From Rhodobiaceae bacterium (GTDB taxonomy: Bacteria > Pseudomonadota > Alphaproteobacteria > Parvibaculales > Parvibaculaceae): 64,000 bases of DNA. Below are positions 1-9,105 of this stretch, one piece after another (the stretch's first letter is position 1; each line of letters starts with the position of its first letter). A program made the position numbers and the translations under genes. The DNA lies in contig JAAWWE010000010.1 in NCBI GenBank assembly GCA_021404525.1, positions 1-64,000 of the forward strand, read 5' to 3'. The notes beneath the pieces are model-generated. The model saw only the letters and a list, made by a program, of their open reading frames with translations. It made no database searches and had not been told where the DNA came from.

Positions 1-1699
1 TCACATCGCCGACAGCAATGGTAAAGGTCTCAGAGTAAGTTGCACCGGACGCATCGGTCGTGGTCACTTCCACGGCCACAGAGCTTTCCGCCTCATGATC
101 GAGAGAGACACCGTCTTTGAGCTTCAGCTCGCCGCCGACCACTTCAAACCGCGCGTCGTCCACTGCGTATGTATGAGAGTCGCCTGCGTCGACATCCGTC
201 GTCGACAGCGTGCCGACCACGGCACCGGCCGCGTTCTCATCTACAGACGCATTGCTCAGGGCAATATCACTTGGACCCTCATTCACATCGCCCACAGCGA
301 TAGTGAAGGTCTCAGAGTAAGTTGCACCGGAGGCGTCGGTCGTCGTGACTTCCACAGCGACGGAGCTTTCTGCCTCATGATCCAGGCTTACGCCGTCTTT
401 GAGCTTGAGCTCGCCGCCCACAACCTCGAACCGTGCATCGTCCACGGCGTATGTGTGAGAATCGCCAGCGTCCACATCTGTGGTGCTGAGCGTACCGACC
501 ACGGCACCGGCCGCGTTCTCATCCACAGACGCATTGCTCAGGGCAATATCGCTTGGACCTTCATTCACATCGCCTGGTGTGACCGTGACAGAAGTTGTCG
601 CTGTTTCACCGCCAGAGTCAGTTACAGTGACCGTTACAGGAACACCGCCCTGTTCAGCGTCCAGGCTTTCTCCGTCCTTCAGACGTAATTCGGTGCGCCC
701 ATTCTGCTCCACCACTTCAAATCGTGGATCGGAAACCGTGTAGGTAAACGTTTCTCCATTGTCCGGATCGGTCACATGGACAATCCCGACGGAAGCACCT
801 TCAACATTTTCATCAAACGGAAGTGGCGTCCAATCAACAGATTCCGGACCCTCATTCACATCGCCAACTGCAAGCGTGAATTCCTGGGTGAAAGACAGAC
901 CACCCTCATCCGTTACGGTAACGCTCAGCGCAACTGATGGTTCCGCCTCATGGTTCAGGCTGAGACCTGGACGCAGTTTCAGCACACCGTCAACCACCTC
1001 GAACCGGGCGTCGCTCACCTCATAGGTATGTTCGCCCGCGTCATTGGTTGAGAGCGTTCCGACAACAGCGCCGGGTGCATTTTCATCGAAACTCTTGTTG
1101 CTGAGTTCGAGTTCATCCGGAGCCCTGTTAAACGCTTCTGGCGGAAGGTCTGGCTCCACGAATGAAGAGCCTGCACCTGCATTGCCTTGTGCGACCGCAC
1201 CTGCGGAGATGTCAGCGCCATCCATATTGGACAGCTTCATCTCCATTGTGTCCCGATCCATTTCAGGTTCGTCGAGAAGGCTTTCTGAAGCCGGCGACAG
1301 GCCCATCGACTTATCGAGGCCATCGTCCGCCTGCAAAGTTGGATCAACATCTGCGGCGACCAGTGGGTCGCGCCCGCTGGACGTGTCAGAACGGTCGCCT
1401 GCCACCTGATCATTGGAGGCTGTGGATTTGGGATCTGTATCAGCTTCGACTGCGCCGCCGAGGGTGGCGCCCTCTGGCAGATCTACCTCCCCACGCTCAA
1501 TGCCCATATGGATATTTGGATTGGTGACATCATCAGCTGCACGGGCGCTGTCCAAACCGGTCAGGTCTGCCTCAGTTTCCTCTCTACGCTTGCCGGTAGT
1601 GCGACCTTCATCAAAAACGAATAGATCATCATTGGGACCGCCACTTTCGTTGCCGTTCCTGACCTCAGTTTCGTCTTCACGATTCGTTTCGTCAGCCAT
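1..1699 (-). CDS. giant cadherin-like repeat adhesin, N-terminal part (runs off the window)
   Basis: Open from the ATG at 1699 (GGAAGG Shine-Dalgarno five bases upstream) to the window edge, giving at least 566 residues; the C-terminus lies outside. Residues 1-188 are acidic, rich in Asp, Glu, Gly and Ser, and show no signal peptide. From about residue 189, repeats of 94-97 residues follow, each with DENA-type, LSTTD-type, ARFEVV and VGDVNEGP segments typical of cadherin/VCBS-like calcium-binding beta-sandwich repeats of type I secreted adhesins. No Sec signal plus a divergent type I secretion operon suggests export of the whole protein by that system through a C-terminal signal that is not visible here. 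Role in surface attachment is inferred. I see no clear LapA-type retention module or LapG cleavage site in the visible part. Confidence 0.85.
   Translation of the reverse strand, partial: MADETNREDETEVRNGNESGGPNDDLFVFDEGRTTGKRREETEADLTGLDSARAADDVTNPNIHMGIERGEVDLPEGATLGGAVEADTDPKSTASNDQVAGDRSDTSSGRDPLVAADVDPTLQADDGLDKSMGLSPASESLLDEPEMDRDTMEMKLSNMDGADISAGAVAQGNAGAGSSFVEPDLPPEAFNRAPDELELSNKSFDENAPGAVVGTLSTNDAGEHTYEVSDARFEVVDGVLKLRPGLSLNHEAEPSVALSVTVTDEGGLSFTQEFTLAVGDVNEGPESVDWTPLPFDENVEGASVGIVHVTDPDNGETFTYTVSDPRFEVVEQNGRTELRLKDGESLDAEQGGVPVTVTVTDSGGETATTSVTVTPGDVNEGPSDIALSNASVDENAAGAVVGTLSTTDVDAGDSHTYAVDDARFEVVGGELKLKDGVSLDHEAESSVAVEVTTTDASGATYSETFTIAVGDVNEGPSDIALSNASVDENAAGAVVGTLSTTDVDAGDSHTYAVDDARFEVVGGELKLKDGVSLDHEAESSVAVEVTTTDASGATYSETFTIAVGDV
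2..565 (-). repeat. two tandem 282-bp units encoding identical 94-residue cadherin-like repeats
   Basis: The units at 2-283 and 284-565 align without gaps and differ at about 40 of 282 bases, yet translate to the same residues throughout. Two serines change between TCN and AGY codons, which takes more than one base change each. Two less similar units follow towards the N-terminus (about 566-856 and about 857-1130), with lengths near 97 residues. More copies probably lie beyond the left edge. Confidence 0.85.
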
Positions 1700-2065
1700 G
1701 TCTACCTTCCTACGCCACATCAAAGGCGGCTGGACCTGAGTGAGACCCAGCGCAGAGACCCACCGCGCAATAGCGACGGGTTTTTCGGTTACTAGACAAT
1801 TTGGGGGGGAGAAATTAACTCGTCGTCAAGAAGTCTGGTTAACACCCTGTAACCATCCAGCTGACCTCGTTTCACAGGCGGAATTTGGCCAAAAACCCCC
1901 GGAAAACCGCGAAAATTTTAATAAAATCGTCCGCCATATCGACGTAAATCTGCCGAAAACCCAACAAAAGGAAAAAATTAACCAAAAAACAAAAACTTCG
2001 AGGGATTCTGCAAGAAGGATGGCGGCATTTTCCGTCTGATCTGTTCCTGGGACACGCACGTCGGC
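1700..2065. promoter_or_regulatory. divergent intergenic region between adhesin and secretion operon
   Basis: 366 bp with no credible gene; short reading frames here lack codon structure and family resemblance. It is more AT-rich than its flanks, especially 1905-2000, and must hold the promoters of both divergent transcripts. An imperfect inverted repeat (GGTTAACA / TGTAACC) lies near 1838-1855 and could be an operator. I could not assign -35/-10 boxes with confidence. Confidence 0.4.
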
Positions 2066-3865
2066 ATGAGTAAACAGCAGCCAACTGACGCACCGCGCAG
2101 CAAAATCCAGTCGGCGGTGGACTCGCTTCGAGTCTTCATCTCTGGTGGGCGCGACGAACGCTTTGCCGGCTTTACAGCGAAGGGTGCCGGTCCACTGAGC
2201 CCTCCCATCCTAATTGGGTCAATCTCAATCAACTTTTTCGCCCTGGCCACACCGCTGGCGCTGCTTCAGGTCTATGACCGCATCATTCCAAACCAGGCTG
2301 TCGAGACCCTCACAATTATGGTGATGGGCCTCATTGGGATCATGTGCATCGACGCTGTGTTCCGTTACTCCCGGTCCTGTCTTGTAATCTGGTATGCGGC
2401 GCAACTTGACCACGCGCTCAATGTCACCCTTGTCGACCGATTTCTTGAAACCTCTCCGCAGGAATTCGAAAAGGAAACTCCCGGCGGGTACATGGACAAG
2501 CTCGGAGCCCTGGAAACAATCCGAGACTTTGAAGGCGGACAGTCGCGCCTTCTGATGCTTGATCTCCCCTTTGTCGGAGCGTTCCTGGGCCTCATCTGGG
2601 TTATTGGTGGCTCGCTGGTGCTCGTGCCCATCGCTCTTTTCGCTGTCCTCGTGGTCGTTACGGCCATCAGCGGGAGTGCGCTCAGAAAAGTTCTGAGTGA
2701 CCGCTGGGCATTTGACGACCGGCGCTACAGCTTCGTTGTCGAAACACTGAATGGCATACCAGCCATCAAGAGCATGGCGATGGAACCACAGATTCTACGC
2801 CGCTATGAACGACTATTGCGCACGGGTGCATCTGCCACCTACCGCACGATTGAACTTGGTGGCATTGCCCAGTCATTCGGCGCCGTCTTTGCCGGCGTCA
2901 CCATGGTTGCTGTCGTCTCAGTCGGTGCGCTCCTGGTGATTGATGGCAGCCTGACAATGGGCTCGCTTGCTGCCTGTACGCTTCTGTCCGGGCGCACCAT
3001 TCAACCGCTGCTCAAAGGCTTAAGCCTTTGGACACAGCTGCAAAGTGTCGACGTCGCCAGAGAAAAGGCGGCAAGCCTGCTTGACCTGCCGGGTGGCCAG
3101 GTGACACCCAGCGAAAACACCGTGCCCACTCTTGCCGGCCAGATCGATTTGAAGAAGGCCTCTTTCCGATATGCCCCCGACATGCCGGATGTGGTGAAAC
3201 AGGTGAGCGCCAAATTTAGACCCGGCGAAATGATCTCAATTACGGGCATCGACAATTCAGGTAAATCAACTCTTATTCGCCTCATCACCGGCGAGGCGCG
3301 TCCCACTGAGGGCCATGTGATGATTGATGGGATGGACGTCACGGGACCTCATCAAAAAGCTCTCTCCAACTGGATTGCCTATATCCCTCCGAACCCAGTC
3401 TTGTTCCAAGGGACCATCCTTGAAAACCTCGCCATGTTCCGCACTGGCGAAGCGATTGACAATGCGCGGCTCGCCGCTCGTGCTATTGGCCTTGAAGAGG
3501 ACATTCATCGTCTCCCGGAAGGCTACGACACGCGCGTCAATCAGGGGATAGCCGAACAACTCCCCGGCGGCTTTTTGCAACGCATGACAATTGCGCGGGC
3601 GCTCGCCATGAAACCGCAGGTGCTGCTGTTTGATGAAGCCAATAATACGCTCGATCAGAAGGGAGATCAGAAAGTGCTGAAGGCGCTGCAGGTCCTAAAA
3701 GGGGGACCCACGATCATTGCCGTCACACACCGTCCTTCGCTCATGCGCATTGCCGACAGACATTTTGAAATGAAGGAAGGCGAATTGGCGGAAGTCAGCC
3801 TCGCGACCAAAGCCCCTGCGTCCACTCCAGAACCGGTGCATACACCCGCAGAGGTCGCATCATGA
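2066..3865 (+). CDS. type I secretion ABC transporter, permease-ATPase without C39-like domain
   Basis: A 599-residue half-transporter. Membrane segments lie around residues 46-66, 75-95, 165-200 and 270-300, and the nucleotide-binding domain starts near 355. Walker A (GIDNSGKST) is at about 394, a variant signature LPGGF at about 499 replaces LSGGQ, Walker B with catalytic Glu (VLLFDE) is near 520, and the switch His is in THRPS near 554. Unlike LapB or HlyB it has no N-terminal peptidase-like domain. The stop overlaps the start of the next gene by four bases (ATGA), so the two ATPases are translationally coupled and may form a heterodimer. The ribosome site is weak. The substrate is presumably the divergent adhesin. 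Confidence 0.85.
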   Translation: MSKQQPTDAPRSKIQSAVDSLRVFISGGRDERFAGFTAKGAGPLSPPILIGSISINFFALATPLALLQVYDRIIPNQAVETLTIMVMGLIGIMCIDAVFRYSRSCLVIWYAAQLDHALNVTLVDRFLETSPQEFEKETPGGYMDKLGALETIRDFEGGQSRLLMLDLPFVGAFLGLIWVIGGSLVLVPIALFAVLVVVTAISGSALRKVLSDRWAFDDRRYSFVVETLNGIPAIKSMAMEPQILRRYERLLRTGASATYRTIELGGIAQSFGAVFAGVTMVAVVSVGALLVIDGSLTMGSLAACTLLSGRTIQPLLKGLSLWTQLQSVDVAREKAASLLDLPGGQVTPSENTVPTLAGQIDLKKASFRYAPDMPDVVKQVSAKFRPGEMISITGIDNSGKSTLIRLITGEARPTEGHVMIDGMDVTGPHQKALSNWIAYIPPNPVLFQGTILENLAMFRTGEAIDNARLAARAIGLEEDIHRLPEGYDTRVNQGIAEQLPGGFLQRMTIARALAMKPQVLLFDEANNTLDQKGDQKVLKALQVLKGGPTIIAVTHRPSLMRIADRHFEMKEGELAEVSLATKAPASTPEPVHTPAEVAS

Positions 3866-6054
3866 GTATCACGTTCGACGATGCCCCCGAGACGACACCC
3901 GCAACAAAAACCGTCGAGCAAAAAGGCCGACCCCTGCTGTCTTCTCTGCTCCATGGCGGTGATATGGACCGTTTTGTGGGCGGCACCTCAGCAGGTGCCT
4001 GCCTTATGCCACTTCTCACCAAGCTCGGCTGGCGCGGTGAAGCACGGCATCTGGCGGAAGCGCTGCCTCACTTTGTCGATGATCTTGATTTCGATGATGT
4101 ACGGACGATCCTGTCGAACCTCAACTATGCAACCACAGCCCGCAACATGCGCCTGTGTGATCTCCGTCCCAGCCAATTGCCGTGTCTTTTCTCGACCGAC
4201 GGCGAACATATTGGTGTCATCTATTCACGCGAAGGCGACACGCTCTCAATCTTCGATGGCAAACAAAAGTCTGAGGGAACCATCGATGCCGGTAAGACCA
4301 AGGGCATTGCCTACCTGGTCAACCATGAAGACACGATTGAATCTGCTCCCATTCAAAGAGCGGCGGGCAGTTGGATCTGGAACGTTGTCGGTCGCTTCAA
4401 GAAACTCATCGCTCAAACATTTGCGATCAGTTTTATCACCAACATTACGGCTCTGATGGTGCCGATCTTCATCATGGGCGTCTATGACCGCGTTATCGGG
4501 ACGCGGTCGGCGGAAACGCTCGCCTATTTTGTTGCTGGTATCCTGCTGATCATCGGCGTAGAAGCAGCGCTCCGCATCATTCGCGGACGGGCACTCGCCT
4601 ATCTCGGCGCTCGGATTGATGCGCAAGTTGGTGGCGCGTCCTTTAAACAGCTTCTCTACATGCCGGTTTCCATGACCGAGAGCGCACCCGTTGCAACACA
4701 ACTCAATCGCCTGAGGCAGTTTGAGGGTGTGCGCGAAATCTTCACTGGTCCGCTGGCTGCTGCTGCGTTTGACCTGCCCTTTGTAATTGTTTTCCTTGCT
4801 GCAATTTTTGTGATTGCCGGCTCGATCGGATGGGTCCCTGTGGCGCTCATTGCTGCCTTCGCCATCTTTGGGCTGATCATGGCGCCCATTATGAAAAAGG
4901 CCGTCGCTGAATCCGGAGAAATTCGAAACACGCGGCAGAATTTCCTGATCGAGCTTGTCAGCAAACAACGCACGCTAAAACAGTGTGCCGCTGAAGATGT
5001 CTGGCGCGATCGTTTTCATAGTATTTCGGAGCGCGCTTCTGTCGCCAATGCGCGCACCGCACGCATCAACATGTTCATTCAAACTGTCGCGCAGACCTTG
5101 ATGACGATTGCAGGTGTCGCAACGCTAGCGATGGGCACGCTCTACGCGATGGAGGGTGATCTCTCTATTGGTGCGTTGATTGCCACAATGGCCTTTGTCT
5201 GGCGGGTTCTGGGACCGATCCAGTCCATCTTCCTAAGCTTTAGCCGCATCGGTCAGGTCAGCCAGAGCCTCAAACAGATTGATGGACTGATGAAGCTGCC
5301 GCTGGAACGGGACGCGGGAAAACTTCCCTCGTTCTTCCGCTCGTTCAAGGGTGGCATCACGCTGAACAATGTCTCTCTGCGTTTCTCTGCCGGGGCTGAA
5401 CCGGCGCTGATGGGAGCTGCCTTAAAGGTCGAGCCAGGGGAATTCGTCGCAATCAACGGGTCCAACGGCGCTGGCAAATCAACGCTTCTGAAGGTCATTG
5501 CGGGTCTCTACAAACCCCAAGCTGGCTCTGTTGCCCTTGACGGTCTGGACATTCGCCAGCTTGATTCCGGCGAGATGCGCAATTCAATTGCCTACCTGCC
5601 GCAGCATGCAACTTTTTTCTATGGAACGATTGCCCAGAACCTGCGGCTGGCAGAACCGACGGCGAGCGATGCGGCGATAGAAAAAGCAATCGCGGATGCT
5701 GGGCTTGCAGACTATGTGAGTTCCCTCCCAGAGGGTGTTGAGACCCGTTTCTCTCAGGAAGATTTTGCCAACCTCGCTGGCGGTGTTCGTCAACGGCTGA
5801 ACCTTGCGCGCGCTTACGTGAAGAACGCGCCTATGCTGCTTCTGGATGAGCCTGCGTTTGGTCTCGACGATGCGGCGGATGCTGCCCTTGTTGACAAGCT
5901 CATGTCCCTTAAAGGCAAAGCCACTATTCTGATGGTCACACACCGTCCGAGCCATATGCGGTTGGCAGACCGTTTGGTCTATCTGGATCAGGGTCGCGTC
6001 GCGCTTGATGGGGCACCCAGTGCCGTTCTGGACCGGCTTAACGGCCAAAATTAA
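3862..6054 (+). CDS. type I secretion ABC transporter with degenerate C39-like domain
   Basis: A 730-residue LapB/RtxB-type exporter. Residues about 25-150 resemble a C39-like domain. The first part lacks a recognisable catalytic Cys-His arrangement, so it probably binds substrate without cleaving it. Transmembrane segments span about 175-450. The ATPase domain carries Walker A (GSNGAGKST) at about 533, a variant signature LAGGV at about 638, Walker B LLLDE at about 659 and the switch His in THRPS. It overlaps the preceding ATPase gene by four bases and is followed after 102 bp by the HlyD-family adaptor. Two dissimilar ATPases in one operon recall the RtxB/RtxE arrangement of Vibrio cholerae. 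No TolC-like gene is in the window. Confidence 0.88.
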   Translation: MSITFDDAPETTPATKTVEQKGRPLLSSLLHGGDMDRFVGGTSAGACLMPLLTKLGWRGEARHLAEALPHFVDDLDFDDVRTILSNLNYATTARNMRLCDLRPSQLPCLFSTDGEHIGVIYSREGDTLSIFDGKQKSEGTIDAGKTKGIAYLVNHEDTIESAPIQRAAGSWIWNVVGRFKKLIAQTFAISFITNITALMVPIFIMGVYDRVIGTRSAETLAYFVAGILLIIGVEAALRIIRGRALAYLGARIDAQVGGASFKQLLYMPVSMTESAPVATQLNRLRQFEGVREIFTGPLAAAAFDLPFVIVFLAAIFVIAGSIGWVPVALIAAFAIFGLIMAPIMKKAVAESGEIRNTRQNFLIELVSKQRTLKQCAAEDVWRDRFHSISERASVANARTARINMFIQTVAQTLMTIAGVATLAMGTLYAMEGDLSIGALIATMAFVWRVLGPIQSIFLSFSRIGQVSQSLKQIDGLMKLPLERDAGKLPSFFRSFKGGITLNNVSLRFSAGAEPALMGAALKVEPGEFVAINGSNGAGKSTLLKVIAGLYKPQAGSVALDGLDIRQLDSGEMRNSIAYLPQHATFFYGTIAQNLRLAEPTASDAAIEKAIADAGLADYVSSLPEGVETRFSQEDFANLAGGVRQRLNLARAYVKNAPMLLLDEPAFGLDDAADAALVDKLMSLKGKATILMVTHRPSHMRLADRLVYLDQGRVALDGAPSAVLDRLNGQN

Positions 6055-6156
6055 GCCGCTTTTAAGGTTATTCCGTCAGGATTTGCCCCAATTCAGCTGT
6101 AGTGGTCGCAGATTCTTCAAAATGCGGACCGACCCCCTAGACCAGATGTCTAGCGG

Positions 6157-7524
6157 ATGAGTAGAAGGGTAACGCCGGTGGCGCAGGAGAAAACACAGAG
6201 CTCGAAGAAAGCGAAGCGAAAAGCCGCGCTCTCGAAAAAGCTTGCACTGCCCCTGACATTGGAAGAGTCCGGTCCCCCGCGCTTCTACCAAAACCTTATG
6301 ATTGTTGGTGGTGTCTTTCTGGCGCTTGCCATCCTCTGGGGATCTATCACCGAAATTAAAGAACTGGCGCGGGCTGATGGCGAAGTTACGCCCGCCGGAC
6401 GTGTGCAGCTTGTCCAACATCTGGAAGGCGGCATTGTCGCTGAGGTTCTTGTCAACGAAGGAGAGTTGGTTGAAAAGGATCAGCCACTCGCACGCCTTCA
6501 GCCTATTGCTGCCGAGGGTGACCTTGGGCAGTTAGCTGCCCGTCAGGTTGCCCTCCAGCTAAAGATAGAACGTCTGAGCGCCAATGTTGAGGCGCGCCCC
6601 ATGGACCCTGCGCTCGAAGAGCTTGATCCCAATCTCTATGCAAACGAGCTTGCGCTCCTGGAAGCCTCTCTCACAGCGGCTGATCGCCAGCGGCAGGGTT
6701 TCCTTGCCCGGATCGAACAGCGCAAGAGCGATATCGAATCTCTCTCAGATCAACGCACAAGTCTGAAAGAACAGGTTGAGTTGATGCTTGAGCAGGTCAA
6801 CCTAAGGGGTGGTCTGCTTGAAAAAGGGCTTGTCTCCCGCATCGCCTTTCTTGAAACCAAACGCACCTATGAACAAACGCGGGTCCAACTTATTTCAACT
6901 GCTGGCAACCTTGCCGCTACGCGCGAGTCTCTCCGCGAGGAAGAAGTTGGCCTGGAAGAGTTGGATGCAACACTGATCAATGACGCGCTTTCTGAACGGT
7001 CAACAGCCACCGCTGAATTGGACGAGACGACAAGCGCCATTCGCAAGCTCACTGACCGCGTGGAACGGCTGACCGTCTTTGCTCCTGTCCGGGGCATCGT
7101 TCAGGACCTTCCTGCCAAAACCATCGGTGAAGTGATTGAGCCAGGCGGCCTTGTCGCCCAGGTGGTGCCCATGGACGATGAACTGGTGGCGGAAGTCCGC
7201 GTGCTGCCAACGGACATTGGCCATATCCAGATCGGTGATCCGGCAAAGGTGAAAATCACCACTTACGACACCGCTCGCTTCGGCGATATTAATGGTGAGG
7301 TTCGCCGTATTTCGGCGTCGACTTTCCGCGACGAACAAGATGAACCCTACTACAAAGTTATCATCGCGCTCTCCAAGGCGCATGTGGGACTTGGGGCGAC
7401 GCATCACTCCATCCTCCCAGGCATGGTCGTGAATGCGGAGATCATCACGGGTTCCAAGTCGCTTGTTCGGTATCTCCTGAAACCTGTTTTCCGATCCTTG
7501 GACATCGCCTTTACAGAGCGGTGA
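6157..7524 (+). CDS. HlyD-family periplasmic adaptor subunit of type I secretion
   Basis: A 455-residue membrane fusion protein linking inner-membrane ABC exporters to an outer-membrane TolC-type channel. A basic cytoplasmic N-terminus (residues 1-45, Lys-rich) precedes one membrane segment (about 48-66), a first lipoyl half (QHLEGGIVAEVLVNEG, about 88-103), a long Gln/Glu/Leu-rich coiled-coil hairpin (about 130-290), the second lipoyl half (VRGIVQDL) and a C-terminal beta-barrel with the family motif LPGMVVNAEI. Length is normal for HlyD/LapC. It lies 102 bp behind the ATPase pair on the same strand, so it is probably co-transcribed. The ATG at 6157 has only a weak ribosome site. Confidence 0.9.
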   Translation: MSRRVTPVAQEKTQSSKKAKRKAALSKKLALPLTLEESGPPRFYQNLMIVGGVFLALAILWGSITEIKELARADGEVTPAGRVQLVQHLEGGIVAEVLVNEGELVEKDQPLARLQPIAAEGDLGQLAARQVALQLKIERLSANVEARPMDPALEELDPNLYANELALLEASLTAADRQRQGFLARIEQRKSDIESLSDQRTSLKEQVELMLEQVNLRGGLLEKGLVSRIAFLETKRTYEQTRVQLISTAGNLAATRESLREEEVGLEELDATLINDALSERSTATAELDETTSAIRKLTDRVERLTVFAPVRGIVQDLPAKTIGEVIEPGGLVAQVVPMDDELVAEVRVLPTDIGHIQIGDPAKVKITTYDTARFGDINGEVRRISASTFRDEQDEPYYKVIIALSKAHVGLGATHHSILPGMVVNAEIITGSKSLVRYLLKPVFRSLDIAFTER

Positions 7525-7599
7525 GACCCGTCTGAATGGCTCCCCAACCATGTCCGAATCTGGCGAGTAATTTCGGCCCCGTCCGTCTATGCTCGGGCC

Positions 7600-9096
7600 A
7601 TGGATATTTACTCACCATCGTCGTTCCCGACACCCGATGCCTGTTACGCAGCCATTCAAGCGCGCGATACGCGGTTTGACGGTCGCTTTTTTACCGGTGT
7701 CACGTCGACGGGAATCTATTGCAGACCGGTTTGCCCTGCCCGGTTGCCCAAGCGGGAAAACTGTACGTTCTGGCCCTCTGCCGCGGCGGCTGAGCAAGCG
7801 GGGTTCAGGGCGTGTCTAAGGTGTCGGCCCGAAGCGGCGCCTGGAACACCCGCCGCTCAAGGATCTGCGGCGACGGTTTCACGGGCGCTCCGCCTTATTG
7901 GCGAGGGCGCGCTAGATAGCGGCAGTGTCTGCCAACTTGCTGACCGCCTCGGGCTTGGCGAACGACAGGTGAGACGCCTGTTTAATATGCACTTAGGGGC
8001 CAACCCAGAAGCCGTCGCTGCGACACGGCGCCTGCTGCTCGCCAATCAATTGCTACGCGATACCAACCTGCCTGTCTCTGACATCGCCTTTGCGTCTGGC
8101 TTCTCAAGTCTCAGGCGCTTCAATGACGCGTTCGCCAAACGCTACGGTGAGCCCCCGACAGCCATTCGGCGTGCCGCTCGCAAGAAGGGCCATGGCGCCA
8201 CAAATAAAGACAACGCGCTCCCCTTCGATCTTCGATTGCGTCTCGGATTCCGTCCTCCCTTTGACTGGCAAATGATCCTGGACTATTTCGAAATGCGCGC
8301 CATTCCAGGCGTGGAGGCGATTGACGGCAATCGCTACCGGCGCACCGTGCGGCTTGATGACAGCCACGCCTTTATCGAAGCAGAGCCTGATAAAAACCGC
8401 GACATTCTCTGGGTGCGGGTGATGAGTGACCGACCGTTCGCCCTTGCAGACCTCAGCATGCGCTTGCGACGGCTTTTTGACCTTGATGCCCAGCCACAGG
8501 CGATCGGCGCCCACTTTTCCGATGATCCGTTAATTGGGCCACTGGTCCAACAACGGCCCGGACTTCGGATACCTGGCGCCTTTGATGGTTTCGAGTTAGC
8601 GATCCGCGCCATTCTTGGGCAGCAAGTCTCCGTCAAAGGCGCGACGACCATCGCAGGACGGTTGGTCGAGACCTATGGCGATGAAGTGACCCCTCCCGGC
8701 GCCAACTGGCCTTGCTTCTTGTTTCCAGAACCCCAGATCCTTGTGAGGAGCGATCTGGGAAAACTGGGCATGCCCCGTACCCGTGGTGACACTTTGTCGA
8801 CTCTTGCCAAGGCCGTTGACCAGGGCACAGTGACACTGCACCCCGGTGTCGATGTGTCGGAAATGGTGGCCGCCCTCACCTCGCTCAAAGGCATCGGAGA
8901 CTGGACAGCCTCCTACGTCGCCCTGCGAGCCTTGGGGGACCCTGATGCGTTCCCGTCAGGGGACCTTGGACTTCAAAAAGCAGCAGCACCGCGTTCAGAA
9001 AAACTTACCGCAAAACAACTTGAGACACTTGCTCAATCCTGGCGCCCCTGGCGGGGGTATGCCGCCCTTTATCTCTGGTCGAGCCTCTCTTCGTAG
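7600..9096 (+). CDS. Ada-type methylphosphotriester sensor / AraC regulator fused to AlkA glycosylase
   Basis: 498 residues with three parts. The N-terminal Ada zinc domain (about 10-85) has the four-Cys arrangement (YCRPVCPARLPKR, then CLRC) that accepts a methyl group from phosphotriesters. An AraC-type helix-turn-helix follows (about 95-190). An AlkA-like 3-methyladenine DNA glycosylase forms the rest (about 205-498), with helix-hairpin-helix GIGDWTASY and catalytic Asp in FPSGDLGL. The C-terminal methyltransferase domain of E. coli Ada is absent; that activity is encoded by the next gene, nine bases downstream. Probably a methylation-activated regulator that also excises alkylated bases. 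Confidence 0.92.
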   Translation: MDIYSPSSFPTPDACYAAIQARDTRFDGRFFTGVTSTGIYCRPVCPARLPKRENCTFWPSAAAAEQAGFRACLRCRPEAAPGTPAAQGSAATVSRALRLIGEGALDSGSVCQLADRLGLGERQVRRLFNMHLGANPEAVAATRRLLLANQLLRDTNLPVSDIAFASGFSSLRRFNDAFAKRYGEPPTAIRRAARKKGHGATNKDNALPFDLRLRLGFRPPFDWQMILDYFEMRAIPGVEAIDGNRYRRTVRLDDSHAFIEAEPDKNRDILWVRVMSDRPFALADLSMRLRRLFDLDAQPQAIGAHFSDDPLIGPLVQQRPGLRIPGAFDGFELAIRAILGQQVSVKGATTIAGRLVETYGDEVTPPGANWPCFLFPEPQILVRSDLGKLGMPRTRGDTLSTLAKAVDQGTVTLHPGVDVSEMVAALTSLKGIGDWTASYVALRALGDPDAFPSGDLGLQKAAAPRSEKLTAKQLETLAQSWRPWRGYAALYLWSSLSS

Positions 9097-9105
9097 GAAT
9101 CTGTC

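Noticed and set aside
95..1739. Several plus-strand reading frames across the first 1.7 kb
   Set aside because: They are antisense shadows of the minus-strand cadherin-repeat gene, whose translation has clear repeats and codon structure.
1740..2039. 99-residue plus-strand frame upstream of the secretion operon
   Set aside because: AT-rich, no family resemblance, weak start context, and lies where divergent promoters must be.
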